This document shows, one piece after another, positions 31,035-43,117 of a stretch of DNA of 64,000 bases. The stretch lies in contig CM067072.1 of assembly GCA_033980235.1 (NCBI GenBank), positions 20,339,047-20,403,046 on the forward strand. The letters run 5' to 3'. Both the position numbers and the translations under genes were made by a program. Positions within the stretch are counted from its first letter, which is position 1, and every line of letters begins with the position of its first letter. The stretch is from Diadema setosum. Lineage: Eukaryota; Echinodermata; Echinoidea; Diadematoida; Diadematidae. The notes below the pieces were generated by a model, which saw only the letters and a list, made by a program, of their open reading frames with translations, was not told where the DNA came from and searched no databases.

Positions 31035-32399
31035 CCTACTGGCATATTTAGGCCTACTCGGGGTTATATAACACTGGTTATTTTATAAGCTGCTTTGTCG
31101 TTGTTTTTCTTGTCTTTTTTGTGGTCATAAGCATATAACTGATTTCTGTAATTTTTATCTGATGTTGCTCAATTGAAAGACACAAACAATATTTTCCTTC
31201 TCCTCCTTCTGCTTCCTTGTCATTTTCTTCTGCTCTTATTGTCTATGCTGCAATATGGTCCCTCCATGTCTCTGTCTTTGATCTCATGTCATCAGCCATA
31301 ATAGCTTGTTATAAAGATACATGCAGATAATATATACACACTATGACTTCAGCGCGACGTATCTTGACAACCGTTTGATAATTATATAAAAAAGAATGAA
31401 TCTCGTCGACCATCCATACCACATCCTGTCCTCATTCATGCTATCCAAGGTGACCAAACTCATTAGCTTTAGAAATTGTACGGAGAAAATCACACCGCAA
31501 TTGATGTGAAAACGCTCATGCATGAGTTGACTGCAGTCAACTCGTGATTGTTCTGCAATTAGCGTTCGACCAGTATCATCTTCAGCAACTAATGGCTATT
31601 CTGAAATCTGACCCCTATTGTTGTCTCTTGTCTCCTGAGGGGTATTGGTTTCCCTTGTGCGCATAATGAATGTTAATCATTGCTCGTTGTTCTACTGCAT
31701 GACTGTGTATGTCCCGTATCATAATTAGCCACGTTGGCAGCAGAGATTGCTTGCCACTGTGTATTACACCACTTCACAGGTGCTTTTCATCAGCAAGACT
31801 GTTGATATAGGACATGGCACTAAAATTCGAGAGACGGTGTAAAGAAAGATCAAATGTAACTCGAAAGTTGAGTAGAAAAAATGAATAAAAATGTCGCACA
31901 AGCAATCATCCGAATTGAACAAGGCATGTGGGACCATGCAGGAAGATGGCGGAAATCCATAAACGATTTCTGAAGACAATACTCTGGTATATGGAGATGA
32001 GTCACTTTGACACATTGGAACTAAGACGCGAGAATGACATATTCCATTTGATGTATACAATCATGACCAAATTAACGCCTGGATATTTGATAGAAAGATT
32101 AAATTAGATTCACTTCTTACAACCCAAGAAGCTCGTTCTAACTTCTCATCGCCCAAGATCAACACTCATTATAAAAAGAAAGGCCTCAGTTGTATAAGGG
32201 GCTATGCATATTTTGTTGGGTTCAAAAAAAAAGAAGAAGAGAGAGATTAGATCAACATTTTAAAAGAGATCATTATAGAATAATCTTGTAAAATATGGTT
32301 ATTTTTTTTTATTGCTAAGCGCATATTAAGTGTATATTATGTATAATAATAAGATGATTATGATCTTCTGATTTTGCTTTAGTTAATCATTCTTTCCTT

Positions 32400-32585
32400 T
32401 TTCTTTTCGATGATTTTGTATGTTCATATTTTGCTTTGTAAGATTATGTCATTGTATTTTTGATTTGTTTGTTTTCAATCTGCGCGCGGACATGCTGAAG
32501 AACAGCTATGACTGTAAGCTTGTGCCGTGCTGAAATGAAAGAAATGAAATGAAATGAAATGAAATGAAATGAAATAAAATGAAAG
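32400..32585 (+). mobile_element. LINE-like 3' tail ending in (GAAAT)n
   Basis: A T-rich stretch resembling a LINE 3' UTR (GTACTG-free, ending in GTGCCGTGCTGAAATG) runs into nine or so GAAAT pentamers at about 32535-32583. It is similar in layout to the tail at 48680-48755. The coding body upstream is not recognisable. GA/G runs lie at 32717-32745. Confidence 0.45.
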
Positions 32586-33239
32586 CGAAAACTATATATG
32601 AAGAAGTGACAGATAAGAGCAAATATGAATAAGACCATGAAAAAAATAAAGGAAGGAATTAAGGGACAATATGAAAGAGGTCAATATGCAATAGTGAGTC
32701 AAAGGGAGATGAGGAAAGAGAGAGAGAGAGAGAGGGGGGGGGGGAGAAGGATATTGTAGAGCAAATATTGATATAAGAAATGAGGGAATTGATCATCATA
32801 ATCAATAAAATAGACGTTTAAAAAATGTCCAACAGTGATCTGTGTTTGCATGATCTGACGTGCAGCAAACACCATAAAACCAAAAGATAATAATCATAAG
32901 AAAGCCTAACTCCAATGTCTTTGTGTTGTAAGTACATATTTACCAGCATAATTGTCTGGCTGTAATTTAGTGAGCAAATTAATTCAAGGTACATACTTCA
33001 GGAAAATGTCTAACAACATTCATTGTTTGTCGGCGTCTTAGATGTAAGTATATTGTCCCCTTCTCAAGTCAGACAACGGCACTAAATCGCGAACCTAAAC
33101 GTATGCAGCAAGTTATGAAGAGCTGCCCAAATAGACCCATGCAGGCAAACATGATCATGTGTTTACTCAACAAAGTATGTTGTATAATATGGGAAGGCAA
33201 TTATCGTTTGTACAAAAGGATAAACTGTGATGACTGATT

Positions 33240-33410
33240 GGTTTTATATTTTGTTTTTATAATTCTATCTTGCGTTGTTGTCTTCACCCCTTTAGTCTTT
33301 AAATTTATAACTCGTCAAAGTGAAGCCAATTATCTTATTGTATAGCCTTACATGTGTTTCAATTCCCTGCTATTATTAGGTCAATAAAATCCTTATTTAC
33401 ACCAGGAGCC
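33240..33410 (+). repeat. Diverged direct repeat, copy 1
   Basis: Shares GTTGT-CTTCACCCC, TAACTCGTCAAAG, GAAGCCA/GAGGCCA, ATTAG-TC, TTTACACCA with 34510-34680 in the same order. It is non-coding. Confidence 0.6.
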
Positions 33411-33924
33411 GTTAAAAGTAGACCATAATGTTAATTTGCCAAGAATGGTGTACATTCTCAGTACACACGTTTCTTATAGGAATCTGGTTGGTTGTTTCAG
33501 AGAAGCCCCACACAACAAAACCAAATAACAATGATGTGTAATTTCATAGAAGAGGAAAGATACTGTCAGAAAATTATAATTTACAATACATCGCAGCCCA
33601 CGTAATTTTCTGTAACTTACTAAATACTTTTGAATGTTTGTTTCATTCAGCATTATATGGTAAGGAGACAAAATATAAAACATGATGTCGTTCTATGTGT
33701 GACTTACTGGCAAGTCCATTGCTGCTGGCCTGTGGACGAGGAATACAGATAGTCTCGCATAGTACATGACACGATTATAGAAACATATCATGAATTGTGT
33801 AGACTTCAGCTAAGTAAATGTACGGACGTCAATTGCAATGCTTCTATAACGCCGAAAGCTAGGACTCTCTTACATCTTGCAATGGTATTGCATTATTGAA
33901 CAAGAAGTAGGCATATACAAGAAC

Positions 33925-34034
33925 AGGAGGAGGAGCAGGAGCAGGAGCAGGAACAGGAAGAAGAAAAAGAAAAAGAAGAAGAAGAAGAAGAAGAAGAAGG
34001 AGAAGGAGGAGGAGGAGGAGGAGGAGGAGGAGGA
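33925..34034 (+). repeat. Purine-rich (GGA)n/(GAA)n tract
   Basis: (AGGAGC)n, (GAA)n and (GGA)n runs of almost pure purine on the plus strand. Translations in all frames are artefacts. Confidence 0.95.
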
Positions 34035-34204
34035 AAAGTATAGAAGAATAAGCGAGACCAGTCGATGGGAAAGAGAGGCAGCAAACTTCAATCTCCAATC
34101 TTGATTTACTGACAGAAGGATGAATCTCATTAACTATGTTTATAAGTGAAAGAGTAGAAAACTAACACGTGCAGTTCAGTATACGACGAGAGAATACTAT
34201 GATC

Positions 34205-34275
34205 TAAGGGGTCGTGGAACGGTAAGAGTAGAGGGGTTTGGGGGCTGCAGCCCCCCTCCCCCCCCCCCCCCCCCC
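34205..34275. repeat. GGGGGCTGCAGCCCCC palindrome and poly-C
   Basis: A 16-nt perfect palindrome (34240-34255) runs into a C homopolymer. This is often seen at ends of repeat families; no partner end was found here. Confidence 0.6.
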
Positions 34276-34509
34276 ACATACATGCACACGAACACACTTT
34301 TGGCACAACAAAAACGAAAAAAAAACACAAACAACCCAACAACAACAACAACCCGAAAACGTAACTCCCGGAAAAAGACACATAGGACTTCCTATAGAAA
34401 GTTCCGCCCTGAGATTTTTCCCTTCGAAGCATGTTGTAGAAGGAGATATTTTACTGTTATTACCAAAACCAATGGACCAGCAGCAAACCTAGATGATGGA
34501 TTCGTTGTT

Positions 34510-34680
34510 GTCGTTATATTGTTTGTTTTTAACTTCGTGTGTTGTCGTCTTCACCCCTGATAGTCTTTGCTTTGTTAACTCGTCAAAGCGAGGCCAGTCT
34601 TATTGGGTAGAGGCATGTGATTCACAAGTCCTTTCTTGCTATAATTAGATCGAATGGAATCTTGTTTACACCATGAATCC
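34510..34680 (+). repeat. Diverged direct repeat, copy 2
   Basis: The partner of 33240-33410, about 1.27 kb downstream, same orientation. The sequence 34690-35690 shows no recognisable gene; a 113-residue minus-strand open frame at 34695-35036 has no family signature. Confidence 0.6.
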
Positions 34681-35689
34681 CCCAACACACACCCTTAATA
34701 AAATATGCGTTTTTCCGTTCCTGTTGTTCTTGTAGTTACAATGCGAAATGACATTGTATAATTTGTACATACGTATGTGTGAATGTATGTGTACATATTT
34801 TGTTTATGTTTGAGTTTTAACGCCACTCCCACAGCTTCTCTCTGAAGAGGAAATGAAGAGTCCTCTCTGAAGTGTTTTTCCTCTAACTTCACAGCCTCAC
34901 ACCTGCCTTCGAAGTGCAGTCCGTCAGAAACTTGTGAAATGGCACACTCTGATACACCTGGACTGAATGACCGTGTAATTCTACTTCGGGAGTACTCATA
35001 ATGTGTTTGTTTTGACAGTTTGGCGCATGATGACACAAAAAGCAGGTGGACATATTGAAATTTCTTATAAACTGTACTTTGCTTACCTATGAAATTTTAC
35101 AAAGAAACAATTGCTCTGGTCATGTGATGTGATTAAATATGAGGGTTCCTTTAAAAAGACAATGATTATAATCGTCGCGACTCTGCACTGTGTCATTACA
35201 AATCACTATTTGCTATAGTATTGCACGAAGTTGCATTTTTGTCATGAAATGAATATGGAATGTACATCACAGCAACTCTAGAAGCCCATTCCCTCATGTA
35301 TTTTCTTAGAAAAAACAAACACTTTACATACGTTTTGTCGACAATAGATTTCAAACCTTCTTTCTAATAACGCGCCCGAGAATAACCTGTTTATTTTTTT
35401 TTTTCAGTTTATTTCAGCAACAAACCTTTCTCCTCATTTCGATGGATGTTGACAAACTTTGCTAGAAGGTACCACTGCAAATGAAAATAAAATCATTACA
35501 TTCATGTATCAGAAATCAAGGATTCACTTATTTCACATGTATATGAAGGTGAACAACGTGAAAAGGAAGACATGAAGATGAGTTATAATATGTGATTTAA
35601 GAGACACAAGGAAGTATGGACATGAGTTATATGTGATTAAGGAAGAAGGTAAATTGTTACCATGACGAGTACAGAAGTCAAAATACGAA

Positions 35690-35860
35690 AGAGAGAGAGG
35701 GAGAGAGAATGGAATATGGAGAAAATCAAAACGAAGATTGATAAGAGAGAGAAAGAAGCAGGTGTAGCAATGACAGTATGGTAGTAGTAGTGGAAGAAAA
35801 AGACAGAGGATTAAAAGGAGAAGTAAAAGAAAAAGGGAGAAGAGAGAGAGAGAAAAAAAA
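35690..35860 (+). repeat. Purine-rich GA tract
   Basis: AGAGAGAGGGAGAGAGA-type stretches separated by A-rich sequence. The sequence 35860-36235 shows nothing recognisable. Confidence 0.8.
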
Positions 35861-36228
35861 AATAATGACGCACCCGCGCAGAGTGGACAATATTTTAATC
35901 AAGTCACACCACAGCAAACGTTTGTAACAGCATTCTGCTCGTGGGGCATTTATTTTTAGTCAGGTTTGAAAGGAGCGTACACCTTAAGATTAGGCTCACT
36001 TAAAACTGGTATTTGAGTCGCGATAGATACTAAGAATGCACAAAGAAATCTTTTAGAAAGGATTTGCGAAGTTTGCACTTCGTACTATCGGGGTTTCCAA
36101 GACGATTGTCTTGACAGGTTGAGTGATTTTGGCAAAGGGAGATTCACGTGGACGTGACGCTCCGTGCAGTCTTGTATAGGTATATTATAGAAGGTATATA
36201 GTACACGGATTTACGCAAAAATTTATAA

Positions 36229-36242
36229 AAACGCACGCACGC

Positions 36243-36286
<44 letters not shown>
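36229..36286 (+). repeat. (CA)n microsatellite
   Basis: ACGCACGC leading into an uninterrupted CA run. Confidence 0.97.
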
Positions 36287-36288
<2 letters not shown>

Positions 36289-36506
36289 GATATAAACCTC
36301 AAATGACATTTACAGGGGAATTCCAGACGATTTTCATAATTCTACATCATGCAGTATATAAATCGAAAGCTTCGTGTAGAGATTTCTAGAATTTATTGTG
36401 ATCCTTGAGCATGCACGGAAACCAATACTCTGAAAACACCCCAACTTAATTACACTAAATGAGAATGATAAGAGACGGCTCAATTTCAGAAATGTAGTAA
36501 TGTGAT

Positions 36507-38296
36507 CAGTGGCGTATCTAGGGAAAACGGCGCCCGGGGCAAGCACGAAAATTGCGCCCCTAATTTCTAAAAAGTGTTCAACCCCAACCCCAACCCCATC
36601 CCGGTAGGGACTTTAAACAAAGTCCACGTGCTATGTTTTTTCAAGCACTTAAAAGGTGTCTTTTTGAGGGTGATTTAGATGTAATGAATTTTGCTAAATT
36701 TTGGCAAGCGAGTGCAGCGAGCGAGCGGAAAATTTGTGCATTTCAGCTTACAAAACATGGAATTCTTGTCATTTTTTCTTTATTAAATCTTACAATTCTA
36801 ATCAAGATATAGTGACGGCCTTACAGATAACGATTTAAACCGACAAACTGAGAACCTAAAAAAATGCTCTAAATTAGTACGCGGGAGTCAGCCGAAATTT
36901 ATATAATTCCGTGTCATCATCACGTTTTGTTCTTACCTTCTTTTTCATATAAATTTTGGCGAGCGAGCGCAGCGAGCGAGCCGAAAGTTTGTGTATTTCA
37001 GCTTACAAAACATGAAATTCTTGTCAATTTTTTTTTTGCTTATTAAATCTTACAATTCTAATCAAGATATAGTGACGACCTTGTAGATAAAGATTAATAC
37101 CAACAAACTGAGGACTTGAAAAAATACTCTAAATTAGTACGAGCGAGTCAGCCGAAATTCGTATATTTCCGCGTCATCATCACGTTTTGTTCTTATCTTT
37201 TTTGATTTTTTTTTGTGCCCCCCCCCTTTCGTATGTTAGAAACCGTTGGCGTCCTCTTTTGATTAAATCGGCGATCGCTTCAAAACGAATGAAATTGCAA
37301 CCGCTGCACCGTGTTACATTTTTCCTGTTAAATATAAAATGACATGTGTGAACACAATAGACATTGTCATTGTGTCCACGTCATCGTCACGTTTTGTTCT
37401 TATCTCCTTCTCTTATTTTTTTTTTTTGATAAATTTTGGCGAGCGAGCGCAGCGAGCGAGCCGAAAATTTTGTATTTCAGCTTACAAAACATGGAACTCT
37501 TGTCATTTTTTGCTTATTAAATCTTACAATTCTAATCAAGATATAGTGACTGCCTTATATATTATAACGATTTATACCAACAAACTGAGGACTTGAAAAA
37601 AAATACTCTAAATCAGTACGAGCGAGTGAGCCGAAATTTTTATTTTTCCGCGTCATCATTACGTTTTGTTCTTATCTTGTTTGATTTGGGGGTTTTCTTG
37701 CGCCCCCCCCCCCCACCCGTATGTTCGGAACCGTTGGCGCCTTCTTTTGATCCAATAATCATGGCGATCGCTTCAGAACAAAAGAAATTGCAGCCGCTGC
37801 TCTTTGAAAACATTTTGCCTGCTAAATATAAAATGACATGTGTGAACACAACAGACATTGTCATTTTGTCCGCGTCATCATCACGTTTTGTTCTTGTCTT
37901 CTTTTTTTTTATATATAAATTTTGGCGAGCAAGCGCAGCGAGCGAACCGAAAATTTTTGTATTTCAGCTTACAGAACGTGGAATTCTTGTGTGAACACAA
38001 TGAACATTGTCATTTTGTCCGCGTCATCAGCATGTTTTTTTTTATCTTGTTTGATTTGGTTTTCTGTCCCCCCCCCCCCCCCCCTGACCATTCTCCCTCC
38101 TCCCCCCCCCCCCCCCCCCCCTTTCCGGGTGAGTTTTTTTTTCTTCTTCTTCTTTTATTTTTTATTTTTTTCTTCTTCTTCTCCGTTTTTTTTTTCTTCT
38201 TTTTTTTTTTCGTTTTTTTTTTTTTTCGTTTTTTGCGCCCCAAGGAGTGGCGCCCGGGGCACGTGCCCCCATTGCCCCCGCCTAGATACGCCACTG
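36507..38296. mobile_element. Non-autonomous hAT transposon with internal tandem units
   Basis: Ends CAGTGGCGTATCTAGG and CCTAGATACGCCACTG are perfect 16-bp inverted repeats. Both are flanked by the identical octamer AATGTGAT (36499-36506 and 38297-38304). An 8-bp target duplication with CAGTGGCG-type ends is the hAT pattern. GGCGCCCGGGGCA near each end extends the symmetry. Inside, a module starting TTTTGGCGAGCGAGCGCAGC recurs at about 36697, 36953, 37433 and 37919. Each copy is followed by TTTCAGCTTACA, and most then by TCTTACAATTCTAATCAAG. CGTCATCATCACGTTTTGTT recurs near unit ends. Poly-C and poly-T runs fill 38070-38240. There is no transposase ORF. Confidence 0.92.
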
Positions 38297-38304
38297 AATG
38301 TGAT

Positions 38305-39935
38305 TCAGTTACAGTATCCCTTGCTTAACAAGGTCATCTGGTAGAATTTTATGCATGCTTTCTTTTTTGTTCTGCCTCACTGACCCCCCATCCAAGTATT
38401 CTTATTGTGAAGCTGCCATGTCATAAATTTTGTTCATTGTGATTAGTTATAAATGTTGAAACATTCTTATTCCTTACTCTAATCACTATAACTTCTGAAA
38501 CTCTGTACCAAGTATAACCAATTTATATATTCAAATGTAAAAGTCTGAAAATCATCTGGAGATCTCGTTTAAACGCCCCACCCTTCGTTTTAATGCCATT
38601 TTAGGTCGACGTAATTTATATCACGTGAGCCTATGTACGTTTCGCTTCAAGGTGCGTACACTCGTCTGGGATTACACCCATACACACCAGCGTATTGTTC
38701 GTGGACATACGACTTTAGTGTGAGAGATCACCATATTTACCGAGCTCATGCGTCATGGTATAGACCATTCTAACAAGCATATGACAAGGAGGATAAGCAT
38801 TTCTCTCCAACACCCCTAAAAAAAAACAAAAAAACTTATTCCTGGCCACACATCGATTTCAGCCAATATCCATTTATGGATACCAACCATTGAATGAGAA
38901 ATAAAATAAATGAACGAGGAATGGAACGGTGTAGTGATTTTAACAAATATTTTTGATTTTCTTATGGTATTTATTTTGTAAAGATGATGTGCGCAGAATG
39001 ACCGTATAATCTAATGGCAAACCATTGGTTACTAAGTATATGTGTAACGATTACGATCAAGTCAATTTTACTTAGATTGTTTTTGCTGTAACTTACAAGA
39101 CGATATAAACAAAAAGAACGAAGAGCGGGAAATAGGAATATGGCAATCGATATGATAGTAGATCAATAAAAAAAAACTGACAAAATACAAAACGAATAGA
39201 GTAATTGATATTTTGTTCGGTATGTGTTATACATGCGGTATGCGGTATACATTATCTCCTTTTTGTGTGACAGATAGAAACATGCTGTCAACGGAAATTT
39301 GTATTATTATCTTTTTCAATCGTTCCATCTTTTCTTAAAGAAATGACACAGTGCATTCATTGTTGCATTCTTTATAGAGTAATACAATTATCATTATATG
39401 AATGGAAACCGCTTGATGATAAGAAGCAACCGGGCACCCTCCTAGCAACTGACTTTAAAATGTAGAGACTAATCATTAACACTCTAAAAGTATATGAACA
39501 TTAAATTGGCTAGTTAGTAATATCTGGAAGGCACCAAGCCATATAAATAAATGACGTAAACAACCTTTTAGACATTAGGTTTGGACGGTTTTCACATTGT
39601 ATATGAAGTTAATGATAACTAATTCATAACAAATTTGTTTCCCGAAAACTGATATTTTCTGAAAACATAATTGAGGCCGCTTGCGGTTATAGAATGTATC
39701 AGACTATCGTTAAAACCTAAATAACTCTGTGACTCAAGGATGCTTTTATCACAGAAGACCTCTTCAATTTTGAACTACGATTTTTGCCTGGGTTGCAATG
39801 TTGACGGCTACGTCAGAAGAGTAACCGGGTAACTCTGTACTCTTTCATTCATTTAATATCTATGATGTCCTTCCAATTTCCTTGGACTATAAAGAGTTTG
39901 ACTGAACATTTACGCTTCAATGTACCTTGAAATCT
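38305..39935. other. No gene recognised
   Basis: AT-rich sequence without a recognisable ORF, inverted-repeat element or tandem array, apart from a short A run near 38820 and (CAA)n at 39936-39961. Confidence 0.5.
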
Positions 39936-40530
39936 CAGACAACAACAACAACAACAACAACGCAAATTTGTCGGTTGACGATCAAAGAAATATGCTCGAT
40001 AAAGTCGATTACAAAAGTATCGATAAATTTAGTGGTAACGAGTATTGGTGGCCTTACTTAATTTCATGTCAGCGCTTATAATACGAAATAATACTTTTGC
40101 TCTACATTAATTGAAGTGTGTGTTCTTGCAACCTTCGCTGATAGGTAAACCAATGATCCAACTTGCGAACGACCCATTCAGTTTTGGAAGTCGGTTGGAA
40201 ATGAATAATGATTACTGACTTAAGAGTTGACGAGGCGACTCTCTCCTCTCACAAATTGTTGACCCCATTAAATCTGTATACGGCATTTTTCTAATAAACT
40301 CGAAATAGTTTCTCTTTCCGTTTCCCTAAATTAACCACCACACAATCACTGTACGTATCACGTTAAAAGAGGCAAGGACATGGAGGTCTGCATTTCAAAG
40401 GCAGTTTTGCCATTTATGACTGCATAATGTAGGGTGCCTACATTGAAAACTGTCAATATTTTTGTATTTTTTTAATGGTTCACAAACATGTCGACCCTGC
40501 ATACCTCAGTCAGAAAATGGACCAGGGGGT

Positions 40531-40687
40531 GTTTCATAAAGCTGTTCGTAAAGTTACGAACAACTTACGAGCGACTGGTGATCAGTTCTTGTGCTGAATT
40601 ATGGAAATTCTTATAAGTATAGCACATCAGAACTGATCACCAGTCACTCGTAAGTTGTTCGTAACTTTACGAACAGCTTTATGAAAC
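40531..40687. mobile_element. Hairpin MITE (59-bp arms, GTTTCATAAAG ends)
   Basis: Left arm 40531-40589 and right arm 40629-40687 are reverse complements with about one mismatch, starting GTTTCATAAAGCTGTTCGTA. GGGCCC-type sequence lies outside the right arm. The motif GGGCCCGTTTCATAAAG also occurs at 9073, indicating a dispersed family. Transcribed, it would give a precursor-like hairpin of about 157 nt. Confidence 0.85.
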
Positions 40688-41446
40688 AGGGCCCAGGTCT
40701 GTTCTTAATAGTCCAATGACCATGGCTGTTAAATATAAAGACAGTGGTGGTACTGCGTATTGAATAAGAAGAGATACCGCCGGCAAGTTAAAGGCAGGCC
40801 TATCAGAGAAGTAACTTAAAACAAAACTCAAGTTATGATGCTGCCAGATATTTTGCTTTGTTTGAAAAAACCGCATTTTGACAATTTGGTGGAAAGCAAG
40901 CAAATGGTTATTCTGACCAGGGAATATACTCATTAACCAACTTTTATCTTGTCAGTGGTATCGCAATGACAACGAAAGATGACACACTTTCACTTAGTAC
41001 GATGCTACAAGGTGTATGGAACAGAATTCACCATCGGCAACTAATTTCAACATATGATTTTCCAGGCATTTCGCCTTCTTTATAAGATCATTGTTGATTT
41101 TGTCTTGTCAGCGAGAAACGACATAGCAATAATGTCTCATGTTGCTTAAATTGAGGATAGAATTATTGCATGAGCCTGTTGAGGGGTAAACAAGCACATT
41201 AAAAGCTCTCTAATATACTCGCGGGCTTCGTGCCCGTTGTCGGCAAGCAGAAGGCACGGCGTCAAATTTATCGTCACAGTGATGTTTGAATTCAGATGCA
41301 CTGATACCATAAAGAATTAAAGACAAAACAGAAATGCGAATTAACATATTCCTGCTTTACCATGATAAATGCGTTGTGTTCATAGGTATAAACGAGGCCT
41401 GAAGTAAAGTGTAGTTACTGTGATAAATTATATATTTCTAGCTGCG

Positions 41447-43117
41447 TTACTTCTTCTTGTCATCGCTTGTCTTACTTTGCCCACCATCTCCACTGTTCGA
41501 GTCGGCGTTGCGATTCTCACGCGACCGGTTCGCTAGCTTGCTCACGAGATGCGGGTCGACTTTGTAGCGGGCATAGAGATCTTGTTTGGCCTCCTCAAAC
41601 TGGAAGCGACCATTTTCTATGAAACTGGCTCTCCGTTTCAACATCATGCGAAACTCTTTGGCCTTTACCAGCTGTGCTATGTTTCTAAACGTGATTGGTG
41701 TCGAGTCAATGCCATTTTTCGGCGCCTTCGCGGCAATCTCGGACAATCGCACTTTGACGATCCTCCATCCACGACTACGAATATTAGACACTGCTTCAAA
41801 CTCGTCGTTATTTTCTTCGTCCAGTTTCGCGTTTTCGTCTTCCTCGACAACCATTTCGACATCGGGGGACTTCGAAGTTTCTTTTGATCGCGGTGACAGA
41901 CGCGATTGCTCTCCGTTCTTTGAGTTCATGATTTTTATACCGGTTGCAATAGCCATAATGGACTTCTTTAATGCACCATCCCTGCTGTAGCTATTACTGC
42001 TACCGCTGAATTTCATTTCATTGAGTATTCGTTCGTGTTCTCTACTAGATGTAATGTTAGCCATGCTACGAGGGGACGGGCGGGTAGTGGTTTGGCCCCG
42101 ATCGTAATCGGTATCCTCATGGCGGGGCATCCCAAGCGCCTCAAACTCCTCCCACGAGTCGGAGCTTGAGTTATCCATTTTCCGATGACACACTGGAGCG
42201 CTACGCACTGCGAGTCTCAGCTTCCGCCACGGCTTCGTCCCAGATGATCCGAGCGAGCTGGACTTCGAAATGACTGGCAGGCGTTTGTCTGTCGCAGATT
42301 TCCGCTGCTCACGATAAACGCTTCTCGCGTTTCTTTTTCGAATTGATTCGTTTAATTCCTTCAGTTTCTCGGTTCGTGAAGGTTTACAAACAGTAGAAAA
42401 TGATCCACTTCCTCTCGTCAGCGGTGATTTCAATGTCCTACTAGAGGTTTGGAGTTTGGAATGGGATTTGGAAACAGCGACAGGTTTGTCTGTCTCAGAT
42501 GATAAGAGAGATGCATAACCCGAGTCGGTATCGTCGCTAATGAAAGAATTTGAATCCAAGCTCTGTCTCTGTCGCTGTTGCGGACAAGGAGGATGGAGAG
42601 ACTCGACTTGTCGGAGTGATGCGGTGTTTAGTCTGCTTTCTCCGTCTCTTTGACAACGCGAGGCTAGTTTACTTGCATCACTAATTAACGTTCGATAATT
42701 ATGGGTCGAGCACACGGGATCTCCGGAGAGGGATGACTGGTAATGCGCTCGATCTATGCCGCTTCGATTTTGGTCACTGTCTTGTTCGACGATCCTGCCG
42801 TCATATTTTCTTCGAATGGACGATGACGCATTTGATGTTGGAATAGTTCCTGGCGATATGAGTGATCTGGTTGATAATGCTTCTCTGTCTCTACAATGAT
42901 GCACTGATCCCGTTCGGATAACTCTATGCAATTTGTTTACTTCTGAGATTGTTTTTGCTCTAGTAACTGCGTAAGAAGAGTTCGGGCACTTCAATACCGT
43001 TTCTCGAAACTCCCTTCCTCCGCTGTCCAGACTTAGTTGGTCTCCTAGCAGCGTGTTGGGCGGTGACACTAGAAAGGTACGATGAGCCCATTGCCTCAGG
43101 CTGTTTCTCGATTCCAT
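41447..43117 (-). CDS. 556-residue Ser/Arg-rich protein of unknown family, single exon
   Basis: I do not recognise this gene. A single uninterrupted frame of 556 codons is far beyond chance in this AT-rich window, and its base composition is clearly more GC-rich than its flanks. The ATG at 43117 has a favourable context (A at -3, G at +4) and an in-frame TAA nine bases upstream, so it is the first possible Met in this exon. Residues 1 to about 415 are low-complexity, rich in Ser, Arg and Thr, with basic clusters (for example KLRLAVRSAP) and DSWEEFEALGMP in mid-protein. An acidic stretch VEMVVEEDENAKLDEENNDE (420-439) follows. The next part, about 448-530, looks folded: GWRIVKVRLSEIA, TPITFRNIAQLV, EFRMMLKRRASF and LYARYKVDPHL suggest helices. 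The tail is polar and ends DDKKK. No signal peptide or membrane segment is seen. A nuclear or cytosolic adaptor role is only a guess. A 5' UTR intron is possible: GA|GTAAGT lies just upstream of the ATG. Confidence 0.8.
   Translation of the reverse strand: MESRNSLRQWAHRTFLVSPPNTLLGDQLSLDSGGREFRETVLKCPNSSYAVTRAKTISEVNKLHRVIRTGSVHHCRDREALSTRSLISPGTIPTSNASSSIRRKYDGRIVEQDSDQNRSGIDRAHYQSSLSGDPVCSTHNYRTLISDASKLASRCQRDGESRLNTASLRQVESLHPPCPQQRQRQSLDSNSFISDDTDSGYASLLSSETDKPVAVSKSHSKLQTSSRTLKSPLTRGSGSFSTVCKPSRTEKLKELNESIRKRNARSVYREQRKSATDKRLPVISKSSSLGSSGTKPWRKLRLAVRSAPVCHRKMDNSSSDSWEEFEALGMPRHEDTDYDRGQTTTRPSPRSMANITSSREHERILNEMKFSGSSNSYSRDGALKKSIMAIATGIKIMNSKNGEQSRLSPRSKETSKSPDVEMVVEEDENAKLDEENNDEFEAVSNIRSRGWRIVKVRLSEIAAKAPKNGIDSTPITFRNIAQLVKAKEFRMMLKRRASFIENGRFQFEEAKQDLYARYKVDPHLVSKLANRSRENRNADSNSGDGGQSKTSDDKKK

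Noticed and set aside
33859..34130. Ser-, Leu- and Phe-rich frames
   Set aside because: They come from a (GAA)n/(GGA)n purine tract; all frames give homopolymer peptides.
34695..35036. 113-codon minus-strand frame
   Set aside because: Part of it looks less biased than its surroundings, but no family motif or convincing splice context was found.
37593..38344. Frames of 133-156 codons with poly-Pro and poly-Phe
   Set aside because: They read through the internal modules and homopolymers of the hAT element.
41549..41990. Plus-strand open frames of 112 and 134 codons
   Set aside because: Antisense shadows of the 556-residue gene.
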